A stretch of 64,000 nt of DNA, taken from the NCBI RefSeq assembly GCF_037975245.1, contig NC_092582.1:1910001-1974000 (forward strand), read 5' to 3'. This stretch comes from Apostichopus japonicus (lineage: Eukaryota; Echinodermata; Holothuroidea; Aspidochirotida; Stichopodidae). Numbering within the stretch: the first letter of the stretch is position 1; every line of letters begins with the position of its first letter. The notes beneath the pieces were generated by a model that did no database searches, had not been told where the DNA came from, and saw only the letters and a program-made list of their open reading frames with translations. Positions 21,882 through 33,000 of this stretch are shown here, one piece after another. The position numbers and the translations under genes are program-made.

Positions 21882-24800
21882 GTAAATTTTTTTTGAGCTA
21901 CGGTACTTTTGTTTTTTCGTTTTGTTTCTTTGTTCATGTTCCTGTAAAAATATGTTGCCTGGACAAAACATTTTGTAGGCTTACTGTTAAAGAGATGTGT
22001 TGCATATTATTGTTTTGATAGTGTAAAACCGCCTACAACCCCATTTCATGTTCTGCTTTTTGACATAATTTCTAAGCAAGCTAATCCAACATATTAGTAT
22101 TGTAAAATTCCACCAAATTTACCAAAGTACTTTCATGGAATTTCTGAACATCTTATTATGATTTCCCGACGTCAAGAACTGTTCGAATGGACAATTAAAA
22201 TTCTCTATAAAAACATTTAAAACTGCATCTATAGTTAAAGTTTGAGCAAGAGTGTCAATGCATAGAAAAATAATTCCACTTTAAACTTGAACATACCTTT
22301 CTATAGAAATTGATGCAACAATGGGTCAATGAAGACAAAAACTCTTTGCCATTAGAGAAATATAAATATACAAAGTGACAATGGCCCTGGGCCTTATAAA
22401 GAACAATGTTTCATTAGCCATTGTTCCTTTGGTTTGCACACTTGTGAAATATCTTAACTCTTTCTCTTCTAATGTGACATATTATGTTTTATACCCTTGA
22501 GTTAGAATGATTTTATCATGTCATTGCATTTTTAGTTCATCCAGGGCTGTGAGCATATAACATATATTTTTATTTTTTGAGTTTTTGAAAGGGTTTTTAA
22601 TTTCCTTTAATTTTCAGTTATGGGGACTGTTCTGATGTTGCTGCCTGTGCTGTTTCTAATGGTGTCACTCCTGAAACAACAATTGCTGTGTTTAATAAAG
22701 AGATGATTTATGACTATGATGATACTAATGGCCCACAGTTGACAATGAGATACACAAATGGTATTGTTCTTCTGCTTCTGTTAGATACTCGTTAAAAACC
22801 CCTCTCGGGTATCACAACGAGGATGTTGGTGCGCAGCGCAGCAGTGCTAATAATAATGCGTGGGCAATCTTGTCTTAAACACCTCAAGACTAGGGCTCTC
22901 TTTAACAGTCAAGGATTGTGTATTCCAGTCTTTTATAGTCCTAGGATAGAATTTTATAGTCCTAGGATAGAAGTTAAGGTTAAAGTTATAAATATCTCAA
23001 CTGTTCATTTACTCAAGCAAATGTTTGCATTTTCATGCTAAAAATTAGCAAATCATAAATATACAAATCTATTTCCAATCAAAGTCACTTGGGCTTACAA
23101 ATATAGTTCAATTGATATTAGCTTGCTATGTATTTGAAGTTCTTTTTTTTTTTTTTCATGCCCGCCCAAAAGAGGAAGCTCAGTACAGAACTCATTCTGT
23201 TACATTCCCTACCCATAAGGTGAACTTATATTATTCTGGCAATCCCAGGTACATAATGTTAATGTTCAAATCAGAAGATAATTTTACAGTGGTCTAAATG
23301 AGATGGATGAAATCTAACAGTATCTCAGTTTTGTTGGATTGTGTTGAGATATTTATAACTTTAACTAAAATTCTTAGAAGACTATCAGATTAATTTTATG
23401 TAGAAGAAGGTCGTCCAATTGTGTTTTTTTTTTTTACTTTCTGTGTTTTATTTGCCCTTTAGGAGAAAATCCTTTGATTAAAACTTCGGTGCTGTTCTTC
23501 TGCGGAAAGGCAAGTGATGAAGATGCCGTTTTGCAGGTCATTTTAGAGTCGCCCAACGAATATTCCTTCTCTTGGAATTCTTCTTACATGTAAGCATACT
23601 GGAAGCAGTTCTTCCTGATTGACCACATTGATTGGCCAACACTTGATTGATTGATTGAATGACACTTATCTGCAGTGTTGTCAAGCCTTCACAGCAGCAT
23701 GGTATAAATGGTAACTTAGCAATGATAAGGGAACAAACATTCTTTGAGAGGTCAAATGTAATAATGATATCTTTGAGTTTGCATTATGGTTTAGTTTTAT
23801 CCTTCAAATATGTGATTTCACCATCGCTCTGATTCCACCAGAATGAGATAGATTTATACTTGTCACATAGGTCTTGAGTCAAAGCAGTTGCAGCGCGGAA
23901 AGACTTCATGTTTAATTTTACGGTCTAATTCCAGTGAAATAAATCGGTGAAATACCTAAGACTGTATGAATAAGATTGTGTTAGAAGAAGAGGTTACATT
24001 GTTACTTTAAAGCACCTCAGCTGCAGTGTTTAACAGTGCAGAGCTGCATACTGTCTGTATACTGTAGTATGTGTAGTTAAGAGAAGTAACTTTACACCAC
24101 CATAATAAATAAAAACAAAGATTGCCATTGTTAGAAATTTTTTCACAAAAATATGATAACTATTTAGCAAACTGATGATATCTTTTGCTTTCAAAACCTT
24201 GTGGTCCAAAACTTTTCATTTTAGTATAATAAGAAATACCAAATTCATTTGCAAAATGTAGCACATTTCCTAACTTGTTTGAAACAAGACTGGGAATGTT
24301 GAGTCAATGAACTGTGTGATTATGGACTTCTAGTATCAAGTGGTAAAATAACCAACAAATATGTTATATCTATAGGTATATCTCAACAGACTGATATAAA
24401 TTCATTTATTCTTCAGCAAAACTATGCCCAATATATTCAACTGTTGTATGTCACAGTCAGTTTGTGATGCATCAATGAATTCTCCTTTCTTTCATTTTTT
24501 TCCGTACTAAATGGTATATATGTGTATTTCACAAACTTGTATGTTTCTACAATGTCTTTGGGCTGTTCCTGTCCACAGTTGTAACCTGCCCATCCTACCT
24601 GAAGTAGCAAGGATTAGTTTTGGAACATTCCTTTGTATAGCTGTCCCAGTAGTCTTTCTTTGTTACTTCTCATTCGGTGAGTGCAGTCGAATCTTCCATT
24701 TAAGCTTGGTACCTGACAGGAGGCGTGAAGTTAATTAAATGTGCAAGTGGCAGGGTATGCAACAGTTTGCTATAATTAGGATCACCTTTCGTGGAGATTA

Positions 24801-26033
24801 AGCTAACTGGAAAGAAGAAACAAGCACAAAAAAAAAAAAAAAACGGATTGTAACCAGTTACCTTATGGTTACAAAATAAAGTACATCTGTGGGGCTTGTA
24901 ACCATGAGGTCACAAGTTGGAATCCCAGTCTAAGCAAACATTTCTCTGATCTTATTCATTTGGTATAAATAACTTTCCAATCAGCTTTTCCATTTATCAT
25001 ATAAGGATAAGCCAAGGTAGAACCAGGCCTGTTGTCAGGGCACAGGTTCTAATCCTCCCTTCTCCATTGAAACTGCCATGCCCACCCCCCATCCCCCTAC
25101 CCTGACCCCAACTGAGCCACCATCATGTGTACAAAATTGTTAAATTATTAGTGCCCCTTCTTAAATTATTGGTGCCCCTCCTTAAATTGTTGGCGCCCCT
25201 TTAACATTAAAGCTATAAAATAGCAATGGGATGAAAGGCTACATTTTGCTTTTGATTGTAAAGTTCTATGAAAGGTCCTGGTCAAACTGTACATAATGTT
25301 TAGATTATTATTAGATACCTCTCAATATAAGTCTACAACCATTGCATAACTTCATTTATTGAGAATGAAACCATTTAAGCCAATCAAAAAATGTTATGTC
25401 TCATTAAAGGTAGTCAGTATAGGCCCCAACTTATAGCATGCTATAATTGCAAGAAGTTTTAAAAAAGTACTTTCCTAGAGGAGTTTACTCTCCAAATTGT
25501 TCTCAGACATATTTAAAGAATATACAAGATGACTGAATGTCCCAGTGAGGAACATTTCCTCGAAGGTTGAAATAAAAACAGTCTAAGAATTTTGACCAAA
25601 GGTGACCATATTTGAATATCTAACATATTTGGGGCCAATACAGCATACCTTTAAGTAAACTACTTCATTGTTGCATTTGCATGTGTTTCAAGCTTAAATT
25701 CATCATTTGTGGTGTGAGTTTGGTAGACTTCTTGGTTATATTTGCATCTAGCTTTTTTATTATAACACAAATTCCAATGCAGATTTTTATCAACCTTTTG
25801 TTTCTCTTCACAACTTTTATATCTGAAAAACCATTGTATTAACTGTTATGATTTTTCTCTCACCAGGATTTCTGTATCTTTTCTTCATCAAACATGAATC
25901 ATGGAGAAATGCTATTCCGCACCATGAGTTTTGGTGCGATCTTCCAGGCCTTATCAAAGATGGTGCTACTTATACATGGACTTCTATCACTGGCAAATTT
26001 GTTGGGTCTTCAAACGGTTACCAACAAATTTGA
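21619..26033 (+). CDS. Cation-dependent mannose-6-phosphate receptor-like membrane protein (five exons, complete)
   Basis: Exons 21619-21881, 22618-22760, 23463-23589, 24579-24676 and 25867-26033 join with consistent phase into 265 codons plus stop (bovine/human CD-MPR is about 277). Residues 1-30 hold an N-terminal hydrophobic signal/anchor. Residues about 36-180 form an MRH-like luminal domain with possible glycosylation sequons at N76 and N174. The membrane segment is at about 191-218. The cytosolic tail carries AIPHHEFWCDLPGLIKDG, which parallels the CD-MPR tail QFPHLAFWQDLGNLVADG and is the basis of the call. CD-MPR carries acid hydrolases from the trans-Golgi to endosomes. Here several sugar-binding and disulfide positions look replaced, so the call is to the family, not to proven mannose-6-phosphate binding. 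The tail ends NGYQQI, a possible YxxI sorting signal. Confidence 0.85.
21882..22617 (+). other. M6P-receptor-like intron 1
   Basis: A 736-bp intron with consensus ends and no recognised element. Confidence 0.85.
22618..22760 (+). CDS. M6P-receptor-like exon 2 (MRH domain)
   Basis: Bounded by TTTTCAG| and ATG|GTATTG. It encodes SYGDCSDVAACAVSNGVTPE through QLTMRYTNG, the strand typical of MRH domains (L-x-Y-x-x-G). The Gln that usually follows the domain's Cys (C-Q) is Ala here (C98-A99). Confidence 0.85.
22761..23462 (+). other. M6P-receptor-like intron 2
   Basis: A 702-bp intron. It contains a 20-bp direct repeat, TTTTATAGTCCTAGGATAGA, in tandem at about 22935-22974. Confidence 0.85.
23463..23589 (+). 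CDS. M6P-receptor-like exon 3 (end of MRH domain)
   Basis: Bounded by CCCTTTAG| and CAT|GTAAGC. It encodes ENPLIKTSVLFFCGKASDED to NEYSFSWNSSY. The E-x(n)-Y-x-F-x-W signature of MRH domains is present. Confidence 0.86.
23590..24578 (+). other. M6P-receptor-like intron 3
   Basis: A 989-bp AT-rich intron with a strong 3' end (CTGTCCACAG preceded by pyrimidines). No element was recognised. Confidence 0.85.
24579..24676 (+). CDS. M6P-receptor-like exon 4 (membrane segment)
   Basis: Bounded by TGTCCACAG| and TTCG|GTGAGT. It encodes the last luminal Cys (C179), a short stalk NLPILPEVAR and most of the transmembrane helix FGTFLCIAVPVVFLCYFSF. Confidence 0.85.
24677..25866 (+). other. M6P-receptor-like intron 4
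   Basis: A 1.19-kb intron. It holds a poly(A) run near 24.83 kb and a decayed tRNA-like SINE head just after it. No exon was seen. Confidence 0.85.
24890..24930 (+). mobile_element. Decayed tRNA-like SINE head
   Basis: GGCTTGTAACCATGAGGTCA followed by CAAGTTGGAATCCC resembles the anticodon arm and B box (GGTTCGAATCC) of tRNA-derived SINEs, with mutations. Confidence 0.4.
25867..26033 (+). CDS. M6P-receptor-like exon 5 (cytosolic tail, stop)
   Basis: The acceptor CTCTCACCAG| is strong. It encodes the end of the membrane helix, the tail motif PHHEFWCDLPGLIKDG shared with CD-MPR, and a short end closing with YQQI and TGA. The acidic-dileucine end of the vertebrate receptor is absent. Confidence 0.87.
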
Positions 26034-26681
26034 AATATGGCTGTATTTCTGATGAATGATCTACTTTTACTCTTTTTATTAATAGATATTACTAATTTTC
26101 AGGCTTCTCGCTTGTCACTGGAGGGGGAGGGGGTGTGGGCAGCAACAGGAGTATTCCAATCTTGAGGTAAGTTACAAATGTAGATCTTGGTTGTGCGAAT
26201 GTAAACTACATTACCAAGTAAACTCCAACGATGCGGTCTGTACTCTGCAGGGATAGAACAATACCCATCCTGGGGGTATAAGCCATCTGTTTATGTACTG
26301 TAGGAGGTATAACTACGTAACCTGTACGTATTAGCACCGGCTTACAAGATATCTCATTGCTTTGCCAAAGTTTGTCTCTTTTCAAAGTGTGAGCAAATTG
26401 TAAACAAAGTCCAAACCAAAAATAGCCCATTAGAAACCGTAAACAGGTTAGTTTTTATTCTTTGTCTGCAGAATGTTATGATTCAAGCATTCCAGAGTCT
26501 GGGTTTAACAGTACGTTGCTCCTTAAAGGCATTGAAGACTCTCCCCAACCGCATGCGGCCATCTGAAAAAGTTAACTTGCTGTTGCTTGCAAGTAACGTT
26601 TTCTTCTTGTCGCTACAAAATGCAGACAGTAATGAAACGTGACACCTTATTATCTTTAGCTGGACCTGAGATGTCCATCGC

Positions 26682-26887
26682 TGTATCGTTTTTATACTGT
26701 GCTGTGGGTATTGACCGCAGCTGTATGTACTGACTGTACACTAGTGTCTTATTACCGACGGTAGCAAGCTGTGTGTGTATTTTCTGGGATCGATGGTGGT
26801 GTCTAACACTTCTGTTACACCTCATTCGAAACTAGGTCAGATTACTGGCATCAGAAGTTTCTTTGTGCGTGAGTCTTCACACCCTTT
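26682..26887 (+). repeat. Dispersed repeat, copy 2 (~207 bp)
   Basis: Partner of 2026-2234. It lies about 650 bp downstream of the M6P-receptor-like stop codon and could fall in its 3' UTR if that UTR is long. Confidence 0.85.
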
Positions 26888-27479
26888 AAAGTGCCGTGTT
26901 CAAGTTTTACATCGTATAGATGATTGGCCACTGCATTCTTCGTTATTGGTTTGTAATGACTTTATAGTTTGCACTTCCACGAGCATTAAAAGTCAGTGCA
27001 AGTAAAGTAGCTATTTGTAGAAATCAAGTATACATTTACACTGTTGTTGTTCTTGTTCTGATGTTAAGTGGCTGCCTATGCCATTAGCCAAGCATCCAAG
27101 CTGGTGTACTATCCCTAAATTATGAAAACCTGTACAGTAGCTCTGGTGCCATTAGTTTCTATCTATACGAGGGGATTGAAAACCGGTTTGAAAAGCATTA
27201 TCCTTTATGATAAAACTTTTCCTTTGCTTTCCTTTCCTTTCCTTCCTTTCCTTTCCTTAATATTTCCTTTTCGATTAACGTTAAATTTTACATTATGGCT
27301 CACTGACCTGGCACATCTCGATATACCTGCCATATCTTTATTCGATAGATAACAGTTCTCTGTACCTGATAACTTGCCTGATATTAAGCGTAACACAGAG
27401 TTTTGGTAAACAAAGCAATTTATTGACAGGGTTAGATTCTTTCCTAGTTGGTATTGTGATCTAGGTAGTATTAGACTTT

Positions 27480-27485
27480 AATAAA
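27480..27485 (+). terminator. Possible poly(A) signal of the receptor gene
   Basis: AATAAA about 1.45 kb after the stop codon. Plausible only if the 3' UTR is long. Confidence 0.25.
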
Positions 27486-29007
27486 GATATTCATCTATTC
27501 GAAGACACTTTGTATTGGAAAACCATGAAATATCTTCAGCCTTCATTAAGCAGTGTATGTTTGCTTTGTAAATTTGTACTTATAAAGATGTGTAATATTA
27601 ATTTGTATAATAATAATAATGTCTCTCTTGGATCATGTACAAGTTCGTTCTTATGTCAGGAGAAATTCCATCCTTTTAGATCTCACCGCGAATTTGTCAC
27701 AATTCCTATGGTATCGTTGAGTGTGGTAATGCTGTTCTATAGAATGTTTTACCTTTGTGACTCGGGTTAACTCATGCTGTTGCGTTATATTTAGCCAAAC
27801 TCTAGAAAAATGATCATCTTACAATTCTAAACAACTGGGGGGAGGGAGAGGGGTGGGGAGGGGAATTTTTACTGAGCACTGTAACATGAACTGCTGTATG
27901 GTTAGACTGACAAGGTTTGCCAAAGCGGCTGGATCCATTTCTACTGCGATGTACAAAGCTCATTTGCAGGATAAAATTTGAGTAACCTTTGATCTATGTG
28001 TGATGATGTTAGCTATAGACATACTACAATATTCCTAGGTTGTATATGGACTGCTGTGTATAATGCACTACAAGAGAACAAGCAGGGGTATATACAATGG
28101 GTAATAGCCCCTCTTCCTACTGCAAACTGTGACCAGAGGCAAGAAGACTACAGAGGCTCCATTATTATTTCCATTCTAAAATAGCTCTCTTTACTTGTAT
28201 TTGCCCTCAAGGGGTTACACTCCTACTCTGGCCATTTTGTGAAGCTAACACATGGTTATGTACTCATACTTGCATTTAGACCCTCATTCTTGTGCTCATT
28301 CCATGGGAATTTTAACTTGTACTCGTCTTGTTGTCACACCCCCTCCCCCGTCACACCCCCTCTCCTTCCCTTCCTCCCCTTCCCCGTGTGTAGACATCTC
28401 TGCCACCACCATATGTACTAAATTACAGGATGCCATGTGCCTCTCCTTAAATTGTTAGTGCTCTTTCATCACAGAATGTCTGGCCACAGGCCTACAACGA
28501 GTCTGTCTGGGGGACCGCAGGAGACTTTTGGCCTGCTTATCATCATACTAGGATCCATCCTTATTTCCAAACCCAGCCCAGGTCAAATTTCTAGAATTAG
28601 TGAAAAAGGAAAATACAAGAGAAGGACGGTATACAGGATATGTTAATTTTTGTTGTAAACATCAATAGTTTATTAGAAAACGAAAAAGTTGGCAAACTCC
28701 ATGAAAATTAGGATGAAGATAAATTAAGTTTTTACTTTATATAGAAAACCGATCTTATTTCAAGACCAAACCTGTACAAGCTGGGAGAAAAACGAGAAAG
28801 AAATTTTCAGCAATAATAAGATTAACAAACATCACAACATTGAAAGCACATAATAACCAGATCAGTATTAATTAATAATAATCTTTACTTGAATAAGCCA
28901 AGAAAACTTTCTCAGCTCAAAAAATGAAAGAAAAAATTAAATATAAATAATGCCAGATGCAAAATGGTTGATAGTTTGTTTAAATATAACATTTATGATT
29001 AGTAATA

Positions 29008-29013
29008 TTTATT
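29008..29013 (-). terminator. Possible poly(A) signal of the unidentified gene
   Basis: The minus strand reads AATAAA about 690 bp after the TAG at 29698; it is the nearest canonical hexamer I noticed. Confidence 0.3.
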
Positions 29014-29697
29014 GGTAAATCAACTTGATTGAGTGTGCTCAGAAATCTTGGAAAAGATAACAAACCCAGACATCAGAACTTCACTGCATTTTTAATATAC
29101 TAATTTTAAGGCATATTAATATACAAAGACAAAACACAACTTTTACATGATATCCGCTCAAAATTGACTAAAGACATGTTTTGACACTTACATTAACAAC
29201 TTGTATCATTACACCCCGCCCCCCCCCCCCCCCCCCGCAGTGTATAAATTCAAACAAATGTACAGCTTCATAAGCAGTGAGAACTGCAGAATGATTTCTT
29301 CTGATGACAAGAAGTTGGAAGTGTTAGCTTGTGGTTAAATGAATTACTTCAAAACTGTGTTTACCTGAATAATCTAATTTTGCTACTTAGAGGACTCACA
29401 AGTTATATAGCATGAAGACTATTATATCACAGTTTAACCTGACTGTTTCCTACAATCCAGTATGAATTGCTACATCAGAAAATCATGCTCAAGATTCTCA
29501 AAAGTAGTTGGAACATAATCATTATTAAAAAATATAATTCTTAGATATATTCATACCAGTTCATCTCATTAACAACTATTATGTGTTGTCTATATCAATC
29601 ATATATAATCTACATAAATTAAGCAAGATGATATAAATAAAATCATTAGAAGGTGTAAAAAAATTCACATGTGTGCCAGCTAATGGTGTTTCTCGAG

Positions 29698-30040
29698 CTA
29701 CAGAAGTCTCTGTGGTCGAGGCTGATTAAAATATGGTAATAACTCAGCTGCACTGGATGAACTTTGCAATTGGATATTTTTGTGAGTAAAAACACAGAAC
29801 TGGCTTTGTTTACCACTGATGTATGGACAATGTTCATGAGACACAACTAGCTCCTTTTCAAACTTATTGTCAAAGATGAGGCAATACTGATTCTTTCTCT
29901 TAATAAAATCAATAGCAGGTGTAAACACAGGGAAAACAAAAATATGCATGTCGCACGACAAAGATTTAAAAAGTATACAAAGAGGCTGATGGTCCTGCAA
30001 AGTCCAAACCGTTTCTAATAACTCGGAAATTAATAGTCGA
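29698..30040 (-). CDS. Unidentified gene, terminal coding exon
   Basis: The acceptor CCTCCGTCCCTAG| is excellent. The single leading base completes the AG left by exon 42045-42000. It encodes SRLLISELLETVWTLQDHQP, then a hydrophobic, Cys-containing stretch (YCLIFDNKFEKE, HEHCPYISGKQSQFCVF), and ends PRPQRLL with TAG at 29700-29698. It is 114 codons including the stop. The exon looks like a folded domain end rather than chance sequence. Confidence 0.72.
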
Positions 30041-33000
30041 CTAGGGACGGAGGAAAATAGCACATGTGGTGTATTAATCCTTTACATACAACATTGCTGT
30101 AGTATTTAAGAGACTGATGAGTCTACCTAGGTCAATGGGGTCCCTAGAACTAGGGAGCTTCATTTAACACTTCCAGGTAACACATATCAACCTTTTTATT
30201 TTCGTGTTATGCCAGAAAAACGTAAAATAAGGGGTTAAGGTGGGGATAGGATGCACAGTACACTGGCTTCGTACCCAAGAGGGTGTTAAAATCTATAGCA
30301 TTAACATGTGTACAGATAACAATTTCTGTTACCAATGCACTGCTATATCACAATGCATCAAGGATACAATAAGCACTTCAAATCCAATTTGGCATTCTTT
30401 AAAAATAAAAAAATCAATAAATATTGCTACAAAGGTTTAGAATATAAGAACAGCCAAACAATGACCATATTGCCAATAGCTAAGGCTATTTTATGGCCTG
30501 TATGAATGTAATGTTACGGTAGTGCACATCAGAGGACCATCTCTCTATCCCACAAATTTAAAGTTTCAATAGTAACTAGCAACTTTTGGTCAGAGCAGAC
30601 TTTAAACCAGAGAATTCTGATCTCTAGCAGGTACAAAGTGAGCTCAACATATTAGCCTAAGCCACCACAAACTCTTCTCACGATAAACTTGCTCCAGTTA
30701 TTCAGCAAATTCTCTAATAAATTCTTTATCTCTTCATTTCTTGCCACCAGATTGATGTTTTTTTTTTACCTAAATTTCCGATAGAGAAATATTGAAATTG
30801 AAACTTTTTCATCGATATATTCTAGCCTAATAGCAAAATTAATGAAAACCAGCTCATACTATAAACCAAAAGCAAACTATAAATACGAAGGAAAAAAGGA
30901 GCAAACTTTGTAGATTAAATACTATTACTAGGATTGCACAGATTACAAAGTACAAAATCAGCTTTTTTATTTTTTTTTATATTATTTTTTTCATTATTAT
31001 TATGATTAATAACATAGCAGATTGACCCTCAGCTAAACTGGCCATTCTTTAAACATTCAGATTTTCTAGACAAAATTTCAAAGACTTCAATCAAAAGTTC
31101 CAGTATATCTTGACAGTTCTGTACTATCTATTTGCTTGGTTTGCCTGCTTTTGTGGAAATGTTTGTATTTCACAAGTTCTCAACCACTCTGCCAAGGAAC
31201 TTTTCTTCGATTTTGGCAGAATGAAGTACTGCTTTTTGTTAGGCTCTCTGTTGCAACCCCCTGTGACAACCCTCTGAAGAGTTGAGCTATTGCAGAGTAA
31301 CGTTTCTATGACCACCACCAATGTAGGAACCTTCTCATTGATTTCTTTCAAAAGTTACGAACATGGCATCTGAAGATAAACCTCTTTGATTAGATCCACC
31401 ATTTTTCAATTTTTTGTGACAAGCAAATTACGTGGAAAGGATAAATATCTCTGTACAGGTGGCCTTTCTGATTATTCTAGCCTTTAATAATACTACAGGT
31501 ATTTATGCCTTAACCTTTGAACAAATGATTGATAACATCTCACATTTAGTTAAAAAAAAAAGAAAATACAGATCATTTAGACAAACAGCTTCAAGTACCA
31601 CTGTTGCCACCAAATCTGCTAGTAAGTAAATTACTGGTCACTAAAGTATGGATTTCATTTTTCTATTTATTATTGTTGCCTCCCTCTAAGCAGTTCTGTC
31701 ACTGTGTGGTGTTATTGTCTAATTGAACATTCCTAAATGACTTAGAATATAATAATTTCAACGGTCAGAATCCTCAGGAAAAAAGCTCTTTGACTGTGCT
31801 AACAACCTTCTAGAGGCAATAATGATGACCTATAGCATCTTGTGCCATTAATGCTACCAATAATTGTCATAAAAAAGACCATGTTTATTCAAAACTTTCG
31901 AATGATGTAAGTCAAAATCTTGAAACAGTTTGTATCTGGTAGCACAGAAGCATATGTAAAGCTTATTTGTCAAGTTTTACAGTCATTTAAGTGTCTACAG
32001 AATCCTTAAATTGTTTCTAAATATTTTATGATAAATGAACGTCATGAATTTGCTCTGAATTTCATGAATATGCTATGCAATATGTAAACACTAGATTAGT
32101 TCTGGTGAAGTAATGCAATTAAGAAAATAACACATCGAAAATATGAAACTTTCTATGTCAGTTCACCCACAAAGGACAAACCTCTAATATTACTTTACTT
32201 TGAGGAGAAAATTAACTTCAAATTTATATTATATGGTATGCTGACATTAATTTCTTACGGCCCATAAACAGCCAAATTAAATCACTTTATGATATTAATC
32301 AATATGCTGAGGTATATTGAAATAATAAAGAAAAAATGAAAAACAATGTCATCATACAGATAAAAATTAAACTAGTTTAGGTTCTATTGTTTCTCTGAAT
32401 CTCTCATTAAGCTTTAATGAGTTACTTTAAATTAAACTTAAACAATTCCCGCCCGCAGGAAAGTAAGTGTTACAGCCGTTGTACTGGAACGACCGTTATA
32501 AATATATATCTACAATGTTTAAAGTTTGTAAATTTCAATATTTAACAAAAAAACTAAAAAAAATTGATATGGAGAACACCTCTAGGAATAACTTCCACCA
32601 ATTTAAACCTTGTTGTGAGCAATGTTTGCATGAAGAGTGGCCAAAACTTTAATTTTAAATATATTTACCAAAATGTTCTTATAATTCATGAATAAATATT
32701 TTTTGGTTAGTGAAGTTGATAACAGGAGATTGGATAAAGGCATTTATATTATGTAATGAGTATAAGCAAACCTTTCTAAAGTTAATATTCTTACTGTGAT
32801 ACTGAGAACATGGCATACCTATAATTTCCAATTGGTGGAGGGGGAGAAGGAGAAGGGAGTAGGAGGGGGGGGGAGAAGCTGGCCAATGTTAGACAGCACC
32901 ATAAAGAAACATAATATTCATGTATGACAGGTTCATTTACGACACTGGTATGTCTACTACAACCACTAACTCTTATTTAAGAATTTTGGTGAGATTCCTT

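Larger units (their letters stand above)
26034..29697. other. Tail-to-tail region between the receptor gene and the unidentified gene
   Basis: Probably holds both 3' UTRs. It contains the dispersed repeat at 26.68-26.89 kb, a CCTTT-rich run at about 27.22-27.26 kb, C-rich stretches near 28.33-28.39 kb and a poly(C) run at 29216-29236. AATAAA at 27480 (plus) and its complement TTTATT at 29008 (minus) are possible poly(A) signals. No gene was recognised. Confidence 0.6.

Noticed and set aside
31432-31629. Plus-strand frame with a signal-peptide-like start
   Set aside because: It begins with GTG, has no ATG in context, and ends in low-complexity Lys/Ser/Thr sequence.
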